The notes beneath the pieces are model-generated. The model saw only the letters and a list, made by a program, of their open reading frames with translations. It did no database searches and was not told where the DNA came from. From a virus, in the IMG/VR virus record IMGVR_UViG_3300030294_000005, positions 124,001 to 188,000 of that record: DNA of 64,000 nucleotides. One strand, given 5' to 3'. Positions 8,553 through 15,747 of this stretch are shown here, one piece after another. Positions within the stretch are counted from its first letter, which is position 1, and each line of letters starts with the position of its first letter. A program made the position numbers and the translations under genes.

Positions 8553-9359
8553 ATGAATAAAGAAATGCAATTATTTGAAAAGGGTAAATATAATGATAGT
8601 GTAGCATATAATAAGACCGTAATAGAAATAAGGGATGCATTCACACATGAATGTATGTTTAGAGGTTCAAATAAAGTAATACTAGCTGGATCTGCATTCA
8701 CTGCGGCAAAACATTTTAATATATCTCCATTAGCTAAAACTCCATCATATAATTCTGTATTAGGATTAGATAATACTGTATCAGAACCATTTACTGATCC
8801 TGGAATAAGAAGAGATGAGCAGGTATTTTTATTTGCTGTAGGAACTAATGGATGTGGACTTGAAAATAGTCAGGTATATGATGTAGACTATTCTAAATGG
8901 ATTAAACCAGAATTTTTAGTCCCATTTAGATATCAATTAAAAACAAATGATTTAGATCCTACTTTAAGAGATAAGTATTTTGGAAGAAAAGTATATGGAG
9001 ACAATATTCTATATTATTTTAAATCATTTGAGACTACACCAGAACTTAAGCAACAATATTCTGATGGAACTCCTATAGATGAAAATGTATATCTATCTAA
9101 TAGAGTTGATGAAATAGAATCATATGTTGAGATACAGTTAAAAGTAACTAAAGATGACTGTAGAGATTTCTTTATAGGAACTACTGGTATTAATGATGCT
9201 AAAGTAAATAGTATTTCATTATTAACAGGTTGGAAAAAGCAAATAGATGGGTATGATTATTTTCAAGATATAAGACCACTAACTGAATTACATTTTCCAA
9301 ATGAACCATTAATAGATCTTACAAAAGGTTTAGATATTATATATCAAATATATTATTGA
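8553..9359 (+). CDS. Probable virion structural protein
   Basis: A 268-residue soluble protein with no enzyme motif. It has loop- and strand-rich composition (LAGSAFTAAKHFNISPL, VFLFAVGTNGCGLENSQVYDVDYSKW) typical of phage coat, tail or baseplate proteins. I chose the ATG at 8553 because AAGGAGG lies 10 bases upstream and overlaps the earlier in-frame codons. It has its own late-type promoter motif, and a terminator follows immediately. Confidence 0.65.
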   Translation: MNKEMQLFEKGKYNDSVAYNKTVIEIRDAFTHECMFRGSNKVILAGSAFTAAKHFNISPLAKTPSYNSVLGLDNTVSEPFTDPGIRRDEQVFLFAVGTNGCGLENSQVYDVDYSKWIKPEFLVPFRYQLKTNDLDPTLRDKYFGRKVYGDNILYYFKSFETTPELKQQYSDGTPIDENVYLSNRVDEIESYVEIQLKVTKDDCRDFFIGTTGINDAKVNSISLLTGWKKQIDGYDYFQDIRPLTELHFPNEPLIDLTKGLDIIYQIYY

Positions 9360-9362
9360 TAC

Positions 9363-9383
9363 ATAGAGGGTGTAACCCTCTAT
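9363..9383 (+). terminator. Hairpin terminator
   Basis: ATAGAGGGT and ACCCTCTAT form a perfect 9-bp stem with a 3-base loop, followed by TATCTTTTTT. Confidence 0.85.
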
Positions 9384-9407
9384 TATCTTTTTTAAGGAGG
9401 AAATTAT

Positions 9408-10625
9408 ATGAAAAGAAATGCAAAAATAATATCTAAAAAAGAAGATTTAGATTTATTATTAAATATAAAAGAAGATGATATTACATTATCTTTTATAATG
9501 GATAATTTTGGAGAATTTGATGGAAAAAAAAGATTTGATTCTTATGATGAATTAGAAATTCCAAAAGGTATGTATGGTGCTGAAGGAATTAAAAATAAAA
9601 ATGTATTTACTACTACTGTAGGAATATGGATTTTTAATAAATATTTTATTGAAAAAGATTTATTTAATATATTTAAATATATTAATAAAACTGTTGGTAA
9701 GAAATTATTCAATGAAATAAATGAAAAACTTTCATATGCAGTAATGGAAGATGATATTGAGTTAGAAGTATTAAAAAGATATTTGATGAAGACTCAAAAG
9801 TTCATGCCATTTGTATCTATACTATCTCCAAGTTATACTTTAGCTATGCTGACTTGCACTAAAGATATAGAAAAGAAAAAGAAAGAGTTATTTAAGCTGT
9901 ATGATAAGGAAGTAAAATCTGGAGACCCATTAATTATAGATAAGATTCAAACAGAACTGTTAACCTATTCTAGAGAATTATTAAAAGATGATCCATCAAT
10001 GGATACATATGATTCAGGAGCTAGAGGATCGTTTGATAATAATTTTAAGAATTTATTTATAATGAAAGGCCTAGTAAAAGATCCAGATCCTAATAAAGGA
10101 TATAATGTAGCGACTTCTAGTTTTATGACTGGTATTAAAAAAGATGAATACCATATATATGCTAATTCATTAGCAGCTGGCCCATATGCTAGAGCTAAGA
10201 AAACAGAGGTAGGAGGATATCTAGAAAAATTATTTCTTTCAGCTTATCAACATATTGTATTAGATAAGGCAGGAAGTGATTGTGGTACAGCAAGATATTT
10301 AACTGTTGATTTTTCAGAAGAGAGAATACAAGATTATATGTATTCCTATATAGTAGAAGGAAAAGAATTAGTCGAGATCACTTCTAAAAATATGGATAAA
10401 TATAAAAATAAGATTGTAAAATTAAGATTTTTCTCTTTATGTGAAGGAAAGAATACATGTAATAAATGTGCTGGTAATTCATTTTATAGATTAGGTATTA
10501 AGAATGTAGGAATGACTGCACCACAGGTTCCATCACGTTTAAAAGTATTAAGTATGAAAGGGTTTCATGACTCTTCTGAAAAGTTCGTGGAGATGGACCC
10601 TTGCAAAGCGTTTAGTATTAAATAA
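9408..10625 (+). CDS. Multisubunit RNA polymerase beta-prime subunit, C-terminal half
   Basis: A 405-residue protein matching the second half of bacterial beta-prime. It contains the SGARGSFDNNFKNL block and an MKGLV stretch, then TSSFMTGIKKDEY, the LAAGPYARAKKTEVGGYLEK region of the trigger loop, and DCGT. It ends with a CEGKNTCNKCAG cluster and VPSRLKVLSMKGFHDSS, equivalent to the universal AAQSIGEP...TMRTFH segment. It must assemble with a separate beta-prime N-terminal half; a candidate is at 15748-17265. No promoter motif is visible between the terminator at 9363 and the AAGGAGG site, so it may depend on read-through from the late unit. Which of the two phage polymerases it belongs to cannot be decided here. 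Confidence 0.9.
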   Translation: MKRNAKIISKKEDLDLLLNIKEDDITLSFIMDNFGEFDGKKRFDSYDELEIPKGMYGAEGIKNKNVFTTTVGIWIFNKYFIEKDLFNIFKYINKTVGKKLFNEINEKLSYAVMEDDIELEVLKRYLMKTQKFMPFVSILSPSYTLAMLTCTKDIEKKKKELFKLYDKEVKSGDPLIIDKIQTELLTYSRELLKDDPSMDTYDSGARGSFDNNFKNLFIMKGLVKDPDPNKGYNVATSSFMTGIKKDEYHIYANSLAAGPYARAKKTEVGGYLEKLFLSAYQHIVLDKAGSDCGTARYLTVDFSEERIQDYMYSYIVEGKELVEITSKNMDKYKNKIVKLRFFSLCEGKNTCNKCAGNSFYRLGIKNVGMTAPQVPSRLKVLSMKGFHDSSEKFVEMDPCKAFSIK

Positions 10626-10641
10626 TATGGGAGGTAATAAA

Positions 10642-11157
10642 ATGATACCATTTTTTAAATCAAATAAAATTTCATATGAAGAGTTTGATAAAAAATATAG
10701 ACCAATATTAATAGAAATTGCTAGAGATTGTATAAGTAAAGCAAAACTTATGTATAAAAATCCATTATATAAAAAAATTGAAGATATTAAATATGTAGCT
10801 GCAAACTCTAATTTAGAAGAGGATCAAGTTCAAGCTGGACAACTACATACTTATATATTTGAAGATAACTATATTGATATTATTATTAACGTTATAGATG
10901 GACAAGATGGTGTATGTACATCTGCTGGTGCTAAATTTTTAGATGAGATTGAAGCTTATTTAAAAAATAAGTTCAAATCTAAACTTAGTGAAGACGGAAA
11001 AGAAATAATAACAATAGAGACTGGTGATGGCGATGAAGGATGTGTATATGTTGAATTTAATTATAAGTTATTAGCTTTTTATGTTAGAGATATAAAATAT
11101 AAACCTATAAAAGAAACTGTTTTAGAGAGGGTATTATCAAATGTAAAAATTTTATAA
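10642..11157 (+). CDS. Hypothetical protein
   Basis: A 171-residue acidic soluble protein. The body contains DGVCTSAGAKFLDEIEAYL and ETGDGDEGCVYVEFNY, with no family recognised. The ATG at 10642 is preceded by GGGAGG. It lies 16 bases after the RNAP beta-prime fragment and is probably cotranscribed with it, so a role linked to the polymerase is possible but unproven. Confidence 0.7.
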   Translation: MIPFFKSNKISYEEFDKKYRPILIEIARDCISKAKLMYKNPLYKKIEDIKYVAANSNLEEDQVQAGQLHTYIFEDNYIDIIINVIDGQDGVCTSAGAKFLDEIEAYLKNKFKSKLSEDGKEIITIETGDGDEGCVYVEFNYKLLAFYVRDIKYKPIKETVLERVLSNVKIL

Positions 11158-11180
11158 ATAAATATTTATTATATAATATA

Positions 11181-11202
11181 TAGATAAGAGAGATCTTATC
11201 TA
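11181..11202 (+). terminator. Hairpin terminator
   Basis: TAGATAAG and CTTATCTA form an 8-bp stem, followed by TATATTTTTT. It lies just before the next gene's AAGGAGG. Confidence 0.7.
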
Positions 11203-11226
11203 TATATTTTTTAAGGAGGAATTAAA

Positions 11227-11640
11227 ATGAAACTAAAATGCTCAAAATATCCTAAAGAAAAATGTGAACATCTTGAAAATAAAACATATGATACATGTCT
11301 TGGTGGTTGTAAATTTAATCTATATCAAAATGCTGGTATAATTTATACATACGATGGCTTTAAGAAGTTTAGTGAAAATATTAATAAAGAAACGCCAATT
11401 ACAGAAGAGGTAAATAAATTAATATTAAATGATTTAAGAAATACATTAATAACTCGATATATACAATTAGAATTTAAAGATGGAAAGATATTAAGTTTTG
11501 AAGATGTAGAGGGTAGATCTTATATGTATAAAACTTATGGAAAATTAAAAGTTAAGAAAATTAAAATATATAATCTACAATGTTTAACAGTTATAGTAGA
11601 TGATTGTGATGCTAATGAGTATTGTAAAAAAATTGGTTAA
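11227..11640 (+). CDS. Hypothetical protein with N-terminal Cys cluster
   Basis: A 137-residue protein. The first 30 residues carry five Cys and one His (CSKYPKEKCEH, CLGGCKF), consistent with a small zinc site. The rest is alpha/beta with two Cys near the end. The start is an ATG after AAGGAGG. The next gene follows after 18 bases. Function unknown. Confidence 0.7.
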   Translation: MKLKCSKYPKEKCEHLENKTYDTCLGGCKFNLYQNAGIIYTYDGFKKFSENINKETPITEEVNKLILNDLRNTLITRYIQLEFKDGKILSFEDVEGRSYMYKTYGKLKVKKIKIYNLQCLTVIVDDCDANEYCKKIG

Positions 11641-11658
11641 ATTTTAGGAGGTATTAGT

Positions 11659-12018
11659 ATGAAACCTATAATGCAAAAGAATATGCATAAACCAGAAGAT
11701 GGTATAATAGGAGATTGTTATAGAGCTTGTATATGTTCATTACTAGAAATAGATGACGTTGATATTCCTAATTTTGTAGAAGATAAGAACTATCCTCTTA
11801 ATGTAGTTGAGTTTCTTAGAACTAAAGGATTTAGAATGGGTAATAGTATAGAGGAACCAAAAGATATGGAATACTATATGGTTTTTGGAATGAGTCCAAG
11901 AGGATTTAGGCATTCAGTAATTTATAGTAAAGGTAAATTAGTTCACGATCCTAATCCTGAAGGTGGAGGAGTTATTCCAGATTTATATGTATGGTTATAT
12001 CCAAGAGAATGTGACTAA
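11659..12018 (+). CDS. Papain/C39-like cysteine peptidase-fold protein
   Basis: A 119-residue protein with the order GDCYRACICSLLEI (candidate catalytic Cys near residue 20), an RGFRHSVIYSKG block (His near residue 91) and VHDPNPEGGG (Asp near residue 101). This Cys-His-Asp layout is that of small peptidase-C39/papain-like domains common in phages and mobile elements; true protease activity has rarely been shown for them. No signal peptide, so it would act inside the cell. AGGAGG precedes the ATG and a strong terminator follows. Confidence 0.7.
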   Translation: MKPIMQKNMHKPEDGIIGDCYRACICSLLEIDDVDIPNFVEDKNYPLNVVEFLRTKGFRMGNSIEEPKDMEYYMVFGMSPRGFRHSVIYSKGKLVHDPNPEGGGVIPDLYVWLYPRECD

Positions 12019-12030
12019 ATAAAATTATAT

Positions 12031-12058
12031 AATACAATAGCATTTTAGCTATTGTATT
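12031..12058 (+). terminator. Hairpin terminator
   Basis: AATACAATAGC and GCTATTGTATT make an 11-bp stem followed by ATTTTTTGG. Confidence 0.85.
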
Positions 12059-12070
12059 ATTTTTTGGTTA

Positions 12071-12078
12071 TATATTAT
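12071..12078 (+). promoter_or_regulatory. Putative early promoter (TATATTAT core)
   Basis: TATATTAT inside GGTTATATATTATAAATATG, followed by AATAATAAAA. It sits directly after a terminator and 38 bases upstream of a run of small genes (12116 onward). The extended sequence is nearly identical to that at 14690. Confidence 0.65.
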
Positions 12079-12115
12079 AAATATGAATAATAAAACAAAG
12101 GAAGGATGATATAAA

Positions 12116-12379
12116 ATGAAAGAAAGAATTGATAATATTATTAGTAACTCAGAAAAGGTGATAACTATACTAGCAAATATTAATTTAAATGATATGCCAG
12201 AAATAGTATCAGATAAATTAAAATTAGTGAATGTTAAAGTAACTGAAAGATTAAAATATTTAAATGATAATTATAATACCATCATATCTGATAAGTATGG
12301 TTATGATGAGTATCAGAGAATATTAGCCGAAGAAAAGTATATTAATGAATTGATACTAGTACTATCTGAATATAAATAA
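12116..12379 (+). CDS. Small helical protein
   Basis: An 87-residue, strongly charged, all-helical protein with likely coiled-coil character and no Cys. GGAAGGATGAT lies upstream of the ATG. It is the first gene of an early-type unit that includes the HTH/zinc protein. Function unknown. Confidence 0.65.
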   Translation: MKERIDNIISNSEKVITILANINLNDMPEIVSDKLKLVNVKVTERLKYLNDNYNTIISDKYGYDEYQRILAEEKYINELILVLSEYK

Positions 12380-12404
12380 TAAACTAAGGAAGGATGATAG
12401 AAAA

Positions 12405-12983
12405 ATGTCAAAAATTTATTTATGTTTAAAATGTATGAAAATCTATGATAATGAATCTTTAGCACCATCAAAATCACCATATTATAAAGTATGTCCAGAC
12501 TTATATTGTGATAATAGAGAGATGTTTGAAATAGATGAAAATATGATTCCTATAATAATAAAATTAAATGATAAAGGATTTAAAACCAAGTTCTGTTGTT
12601 CTGGGCATGTTTTCGAACCATTAGATATTTATGTAAAATTTGATGATAATTTAATCAATAATATTAATATGTATATAAGGCTAAACCTTATGCCTAAGTT
12701 ACCAGAGTTTTTCATGATAGAAGGTGATTCAATAAGATTAAAGAAACGAGGATTAGTTAATAATGAATTTAAATATTTTACTGTAGGAAAGTATAATGAA
12801 TATATGATTAAATCATTTGATGAAATTATTGACATTAGTGATACACAGGTATATATTAATAAAATTAATTACATGAATGACTGTATACAATCACTTTATA
12901 ATTGGATAGATGAAATATGGGATATATCTAAATATAAAGATATAGTTAATGAAAAGGGGTTTATAATATATGAAAAACTTTAG
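12405..12983 (+). CDS. Zinc-binding hypothetical protein with CCSGH motif
   Basis: A 192-residue protein. An N-terminal zinc-ribbon-like part (CLKCMKIY, then CPDLYC) is followed by the segment IPIIIKLNDKGFKTKFCCSGH, a pattern I know from uncharacterised bacterial and phage proteins. Its 3' end overlaps the HTH gene by 14 bases, so translation may be coupled. Role unknown. Confidence 0.7.
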   Translation: MSKIYLCLKCMKIYDNESLAPSKSPYYKVCPDLYCDNREMFEIDENMIPIIIKLNDKGFKTKFCCSGHVFEPLDIYVKFDDNLINNINMYIRLNLMPKLPEFFMIEGDSIRLKKRGLVNNEFKYFTVGKYNEYMIKSFDEIIDISDTQVYINKINYMNDCIQSLYNWIDEIWDISKYKDIVNEKGFIIYEKL

Positions 12984-13464
12984 ATTAAAAGAATTAAGAA
13001 TTAAGAATAAACTTACACAAGAAAAATTAGGAGAATTAGTAGGACTAACTAAGCAAGCTATATCAAGATTAGAAATGAATAAAAATAAATACACTGATAA
13101 TAATTTAATAAAAAAATTAGCAGTTGTTTTAAATTCAACACCTGAATACATATTAGGTCTTAGAGATAGTAGTATACAAGAAAATATGATTAATAACCCA
13201 CCTATATATAGTAGTAATAAATCATTTGATAGTAGATATGGATGTAAATGTGGTAATTTAATGGGACGTATTCATAGTGGTATTATATGCGAAAATTGTA
13301 ATACTGCAGTAAAATTTATTGAAGAAGAATATGATGATGATTTTTTAAATATAGTAATTCAATGTAAAATGAAATTAAATAAAACTGATATTAATATTAT
13401 AAAAGATATTATGAAAACATTTATAAAAAATAGAAAGGGGAATAATAAAAATGAAATTGAATAA
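12970..13464 (+). CDS. Xre-type HTH protein fused to an RNAP beta-prime-like zinc module
   Basis: A 164-residue protein in two parts. Residues 4-65 are a clear Xre/Cro helix-turn-helix (LRIKNKLTQEKLGELVGL, TKQAISRLE, then STPEYILGL). Residues 86-125 copy the zinc-binding domain of this phage's own RNAP beta-prime N-terminal half (15748-17265): RYGCKCG, MGRIHSGIICE, CNTAV, with Cys at 92, 94, 107 and 110. From the Arg of RYGC to the Val of CNTAV, 18 of 26 positions are identical to beta-prime residues 78-103, and both are followed by an acidic stretch. The last 40 residues are a basic helix. This suggests a DNA-binding regulator that docks to, or competes with, the phage polymerase. The interaction is inference. 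It lies in an early-type unit. Confidence 0.85.
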   Translation: MKNFRLKELRIKNKLTQEKLGELVGLTKQAISRLEMNKNKYTDNNLIKKLAVVLNSTPEYILGLRDSSIQENMINNPPIYSSNKSFDSRYGCKCGNLMGRIHSGIICENCNTAVKFIEEEYDDDFLNIVIQCKMKLNKTDINIIKDIMKTFIKNRKGNNKNEIE

Positions 13465-14182
13465 GCAATTTTTTAAAAATATACTATTTAAATTTATTGA
13501 TAATTCAAAAATAGAAGATTCGTCTTCTTCAACAATACCAAATTCTAATAAAGAGTATTATGAAAATTTCAATGCATACTCTTCTTGTAATTGGCTCGAT
13601 TTTAAATCTATGATAAAAAAGTATGGATTTAAGAAAGGGCTATCTTATAAATTTATAAATATTTCTTACCATACAAAATATAAAGAAGAAGCTATTTTAT
13701 ATTATCATAAAGAAAAAGGTTTAATATTATGGGCAACATCATTCTTTGGAACTTCTTTAAATGGTGGAACTGTTTATGGCCAAGTGAAAATAAATGAAGA
13801 GAATGAATCAGATGTTGGCAAAGCTTTAGATTGCTCACATGATTCATTTGGATATTATGATAAAGAGACCCGAAGTTCTACATTAAAAGATGCAGTTTAT
13901 TTTGATATAGATGTTAGAGATGGAATGATATCTAAATTGAATATAATAGAATCCGTTGCTGATTTTCAAAGTATTTGGACAACGAAAAATAAAAGTATGA
14001 AGCCTTTTGTATATTTATCTGATTTTACTGAAAGGCAAAAAAATAAACATTTTAATTGTGCAGATTCAACAATAGATAAATTAAATAGATCATGTAAAGA
14101 GGTTAAAGATATAGTTGGAATTGAAGATTATATAGCTAGAGAAATTTATTTTAAGGAGAAGCATAATAATGAAGGATTTTAG
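13451..14182 (+). CDS. Hypothetical protein
   Basis: A 243-residue soluble protein. A Ser-rich N-terminus is followed by an alpha/beta region with ILWATSFFGTSLNGGTVYGQ and a C-terminal charged helix. It overlaps the HTH/zinc gene by 14 bases, with AAAGGGG as ribosome site, so it is translationally coupled to it. No family recognised; the coupling is the only clue to function. Confidence 0.7.
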   Translation: MKLNKQFFKNILFKFIDNSKIEDSSSSTIPNSNKEYYENFNAYSSCNWLDFKSMIKKYGFKKGLSYKFINISYHTKYKEEAILYYHKEKGLILWATSFFGTSLNGGTVYGQVKINEENESDVGKALDCSHDSFGYYDKETRSSTLKDAVYFDIDVRDGMISKLNIIESVADFQSIWTTKNKSMKPFVYLSDFTERQKNKHFNCADSTIDKLNRSCKEVKDIVGIEDYIAREIYFKEKHNNEGF

Positions 14183-14501
14183 AGAATTATTAGAAGCCGA
14201 TATAGAAGAACAAAAATATAGACTATATAAATCTGTACGAATTGGTAAATTCGATATATCTATTCAGGGTAGTGAGAAACATTTCTGTACACCAAGACTG
14301 ACAACTAATCTTTATGAATATTCTAAAATGGAAATAGCAATATGTGAAAATGGTAAATGGATTAGTATATTAAATGATAAACGATTTAATGATTTTAATA
14401 TAAAGATAAAATGGGACGAAAGTGATCGACCTATAGCTGAATATGTTGATATCTCAGCAATACAAGCATTGTGTGATTATATTGAAAAAAATCTAATATA
14501 A
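14169..14501 (+). CDS. Hypothetical protein
   Basis: A 110-residue soluble protein overlapping the previous gene by 14 bases, with TAAGGAG upstream. It contains FCTPRLTTNLYEYSKMEIAI and a terminal helix; no recognised motif. Part of the same run of overlapping small early genes. Confidence 0.65.
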   Translation: MKDFRELLEADIEEQKYRLYKSVRIGKFDISIQGSEKHFCTPRLTTNLYEYSKMEIAICENGKWISILNDKRFNDFNIKIKWDESDRPIAEYVDISAIQALCDYIEKNLI

Positions 14502-14516
14502 TAAAAAGGAGACAAT

Positions 14517-14681
14517 ATGCTAAAATGTAGATGGTGTGGAAAAGAAATAACGGAAGAGCAAAGTAAAGAATTTGAAGGAACATGTGGTCCTACCCATATG
14601 GAATCAATATGGCGTATTCAAGAAGTAGATAGGATGTTTGCTGTTATGAAAGAAGATAGAGAAAAAGTTAAAGTTATTTAA
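14517..14681 (+). CDS. Small zinc-finger protein
   Basis: A 54-residue protein starting MLKCRWCGKEITEEQ. The CRWCG pair with a later CGPTH gives a four-ligand (C-x2-C...C-x3-H) zinc knuckle, followed by a helical tail. AAAAGGAG lies just upstream of the ATG. The stop codon runs into the next early-type promoter. Confidence 0.7.
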   Translation: MLKCRWCGKEITEEQSKEFEGTCGPTHMESIWRIQEVDRMFAVMKEDREKVKVI

Positions 14682-14689
14682 TTCAATTA

Positions 14690-14697
14690 TATATTAT
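14690..14697 (+). promoter_or_regulatory. Putative early promoter (TATATTAT core)
   Basis: TATATTAT within TTCAATTATATATTATAAAT, followed by ATGAATAAAG. This is the fullest form of the early-type motif, 74 bases upstream of the gene at 14771. A 7-bp hairpin (AATAAAG / CTTTATT, 14705-14729) follows in what would be the RNA leader. Confidence 0.65.
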
Positions 14698-14770
14698 AAA
14701 TATGAATAAAGTTAGTAGTTATCTTTATTTATAAAAAAATATAAAACTATATACAAAGGAGATTATTAAA

Positions 14771-15079
14771 ATGATCAAAAATTTTAACAAATTCATAGGA
14801 CACGTTTCTGAGATAAACGATAATGAGGCAATGGGTATTATAGATGGTATATACCATGGCATTGTAAATTATTATAATAAAGATACAAATAAAGCTAGGA
14901 ACATAGAATTGATTACTGATACTGTTGATTTCAGAGATTTAGTTTATGTTAAATCTATTGACTTAAGTAATCCAGTATCTATATTTACAAATATAGGTGA
15001 AAGTGCAATTTATCTTTTAGAGAAATTTCCTAAATTAAAACGTCTTTGGAAAGTTGAATTGCATGACTATACTGCTTAA
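14771..15079 (+). CDS. Hypothetical protein
   Basis: A 102-residue soluble protein without recognised motif. It begins with a charged helix, has a beta-rich middle (AMGIIDGIYHGIVNYY) and ends in LWKVELHDYTA. AAAGGAG precedes the ATG. It follows an early-type promoter motif. Confidence 0.65.
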   Translation: MIKNFNKFIGHVSEINDNEAMGIIDGIYHGIVNYYNKDTNKARNIELITDTVDFRDLVYVKSIDLSNPVSIFTNIGESAIYLLEKFPKLKRLWKVELHDYTA

Positions 15080-15101
15080 TATTTAAAAGGAGATATATGA
15101 T

Positions 15102-15290
15102 ATGCAAGGTAGATTTAAGAAAAATCATATTATAATAGGAGATAATCAAGTATTAAAAATTCCTAGTAATGTAGATATAGAAATAATAGAAGTTCAAAAT
15201 CATCCTGAATTTGGAAGAAGATATAAAATTCTAGGATGCAAAGGATGGATTAAACATGAATGCTTTGAATATGTGATTGGTTATATTTAA
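15102..15290 (+). CDS. Small basic beta-rich protein
   Basis: A 62-residue protein with alternating hydrophobic strands and basic residues (MQGRFKKNHIIIGDN...FGRRYKILGCKGWIKHECFEYV), possibly an SH3- or OB-like nucleic-acid binder; that is only a guess from composition. AAAGGAGATAT lies upstream. A strong terminator follows. Confidence 0.65.
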   Translation: MQGRFKKNHIIIGDNQVLKIPSNVDIEIIEVQNHPEFGRRYKILGCKGWIKHECFEYVIGYI

Positions 15291-15293
15291 TTT

Positions 15294-15325
15294 AATAATA
15301 CTTGCAAATTTATGCAAGTATTATT
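15294..15325 (+). terminator. Hairpin terminator
   Basis: AATAATACTTGCA pairs with TGCAAGTATTATT (13 bp) followed by a T-run. A second hairpin (AGATACATA / TATGTATCT, 15369-15390) without T-run lies between it and the next promoter. Confidence 0.85.
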
Positions 15326-15408
15326 TTTTTTAATAAAATACATTAGATATAACAAATATATAACTAAGAGATACATATTGCTATGTATCTTAATATAGTT
15401 TTAAATTA

Positions 15409-15416
15409 TATATTAT
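15409..15416 (+). promoter_or_regulatory. Putative early promoter (TATATTAT core)
   Basis: TATATTAT within AAATTATATATTATAGATAT, followed by GATTAAAT. It lies 37 bases upstream of 15453 and heads the unit that carries the RNAP beta-prime N-terminal gene. Confidence 0.65.
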
Positions 15417-15452
15417 AGATATGATTAAATTATGAAAGGCGGATAAAATATT

Positions 15453-15719
15453 ATGGAAAAAAAGAAAAAAGTTATTAGTTTTATTGCAAAAAATAATGAG
15501 TACATTACTGTAGGTGAATTAAAACAGCACTTAGATGATTTCGACGATCTATTACCTATAACTGTATTTAATAAAGATGGAGAAATTGAATCATTAACTA
15601 ATGGTAATATATATAAATATAATCTAAATAAAGGATTAATAGATCCATCAGATCCTCAATATGATAATTATAAAGAATCAGATGGGTTTGATAAAACTTT
15701 ATTATTATATCCAATGTAA
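15453..15719 (+). CDS. Small acidic protein
   Basis: An 88-residue protein. After a Lys-rich start it contains TVGELKQHLDDFDDLLPITVFNKDGEIESL, a form common in short phage and prophage proteins of unknown role. AAAGGCGG precedes the ATG. It lies 28 bases upstream of the RNAP beta-prime gene and should be cotranscribed with it. Confidence 0.65.
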   Translation: MEKKKKVISFIAKNNEYITVGELKQHLDDFDDLLPITVFNKDGEIESLTNGNIYKYNLNKGLIDPSDPQYDNYKESDGFDKTLLLYPM

Positions 15720-15747
15720 TATATACTTAAAGAGGAGACGAATGTAA

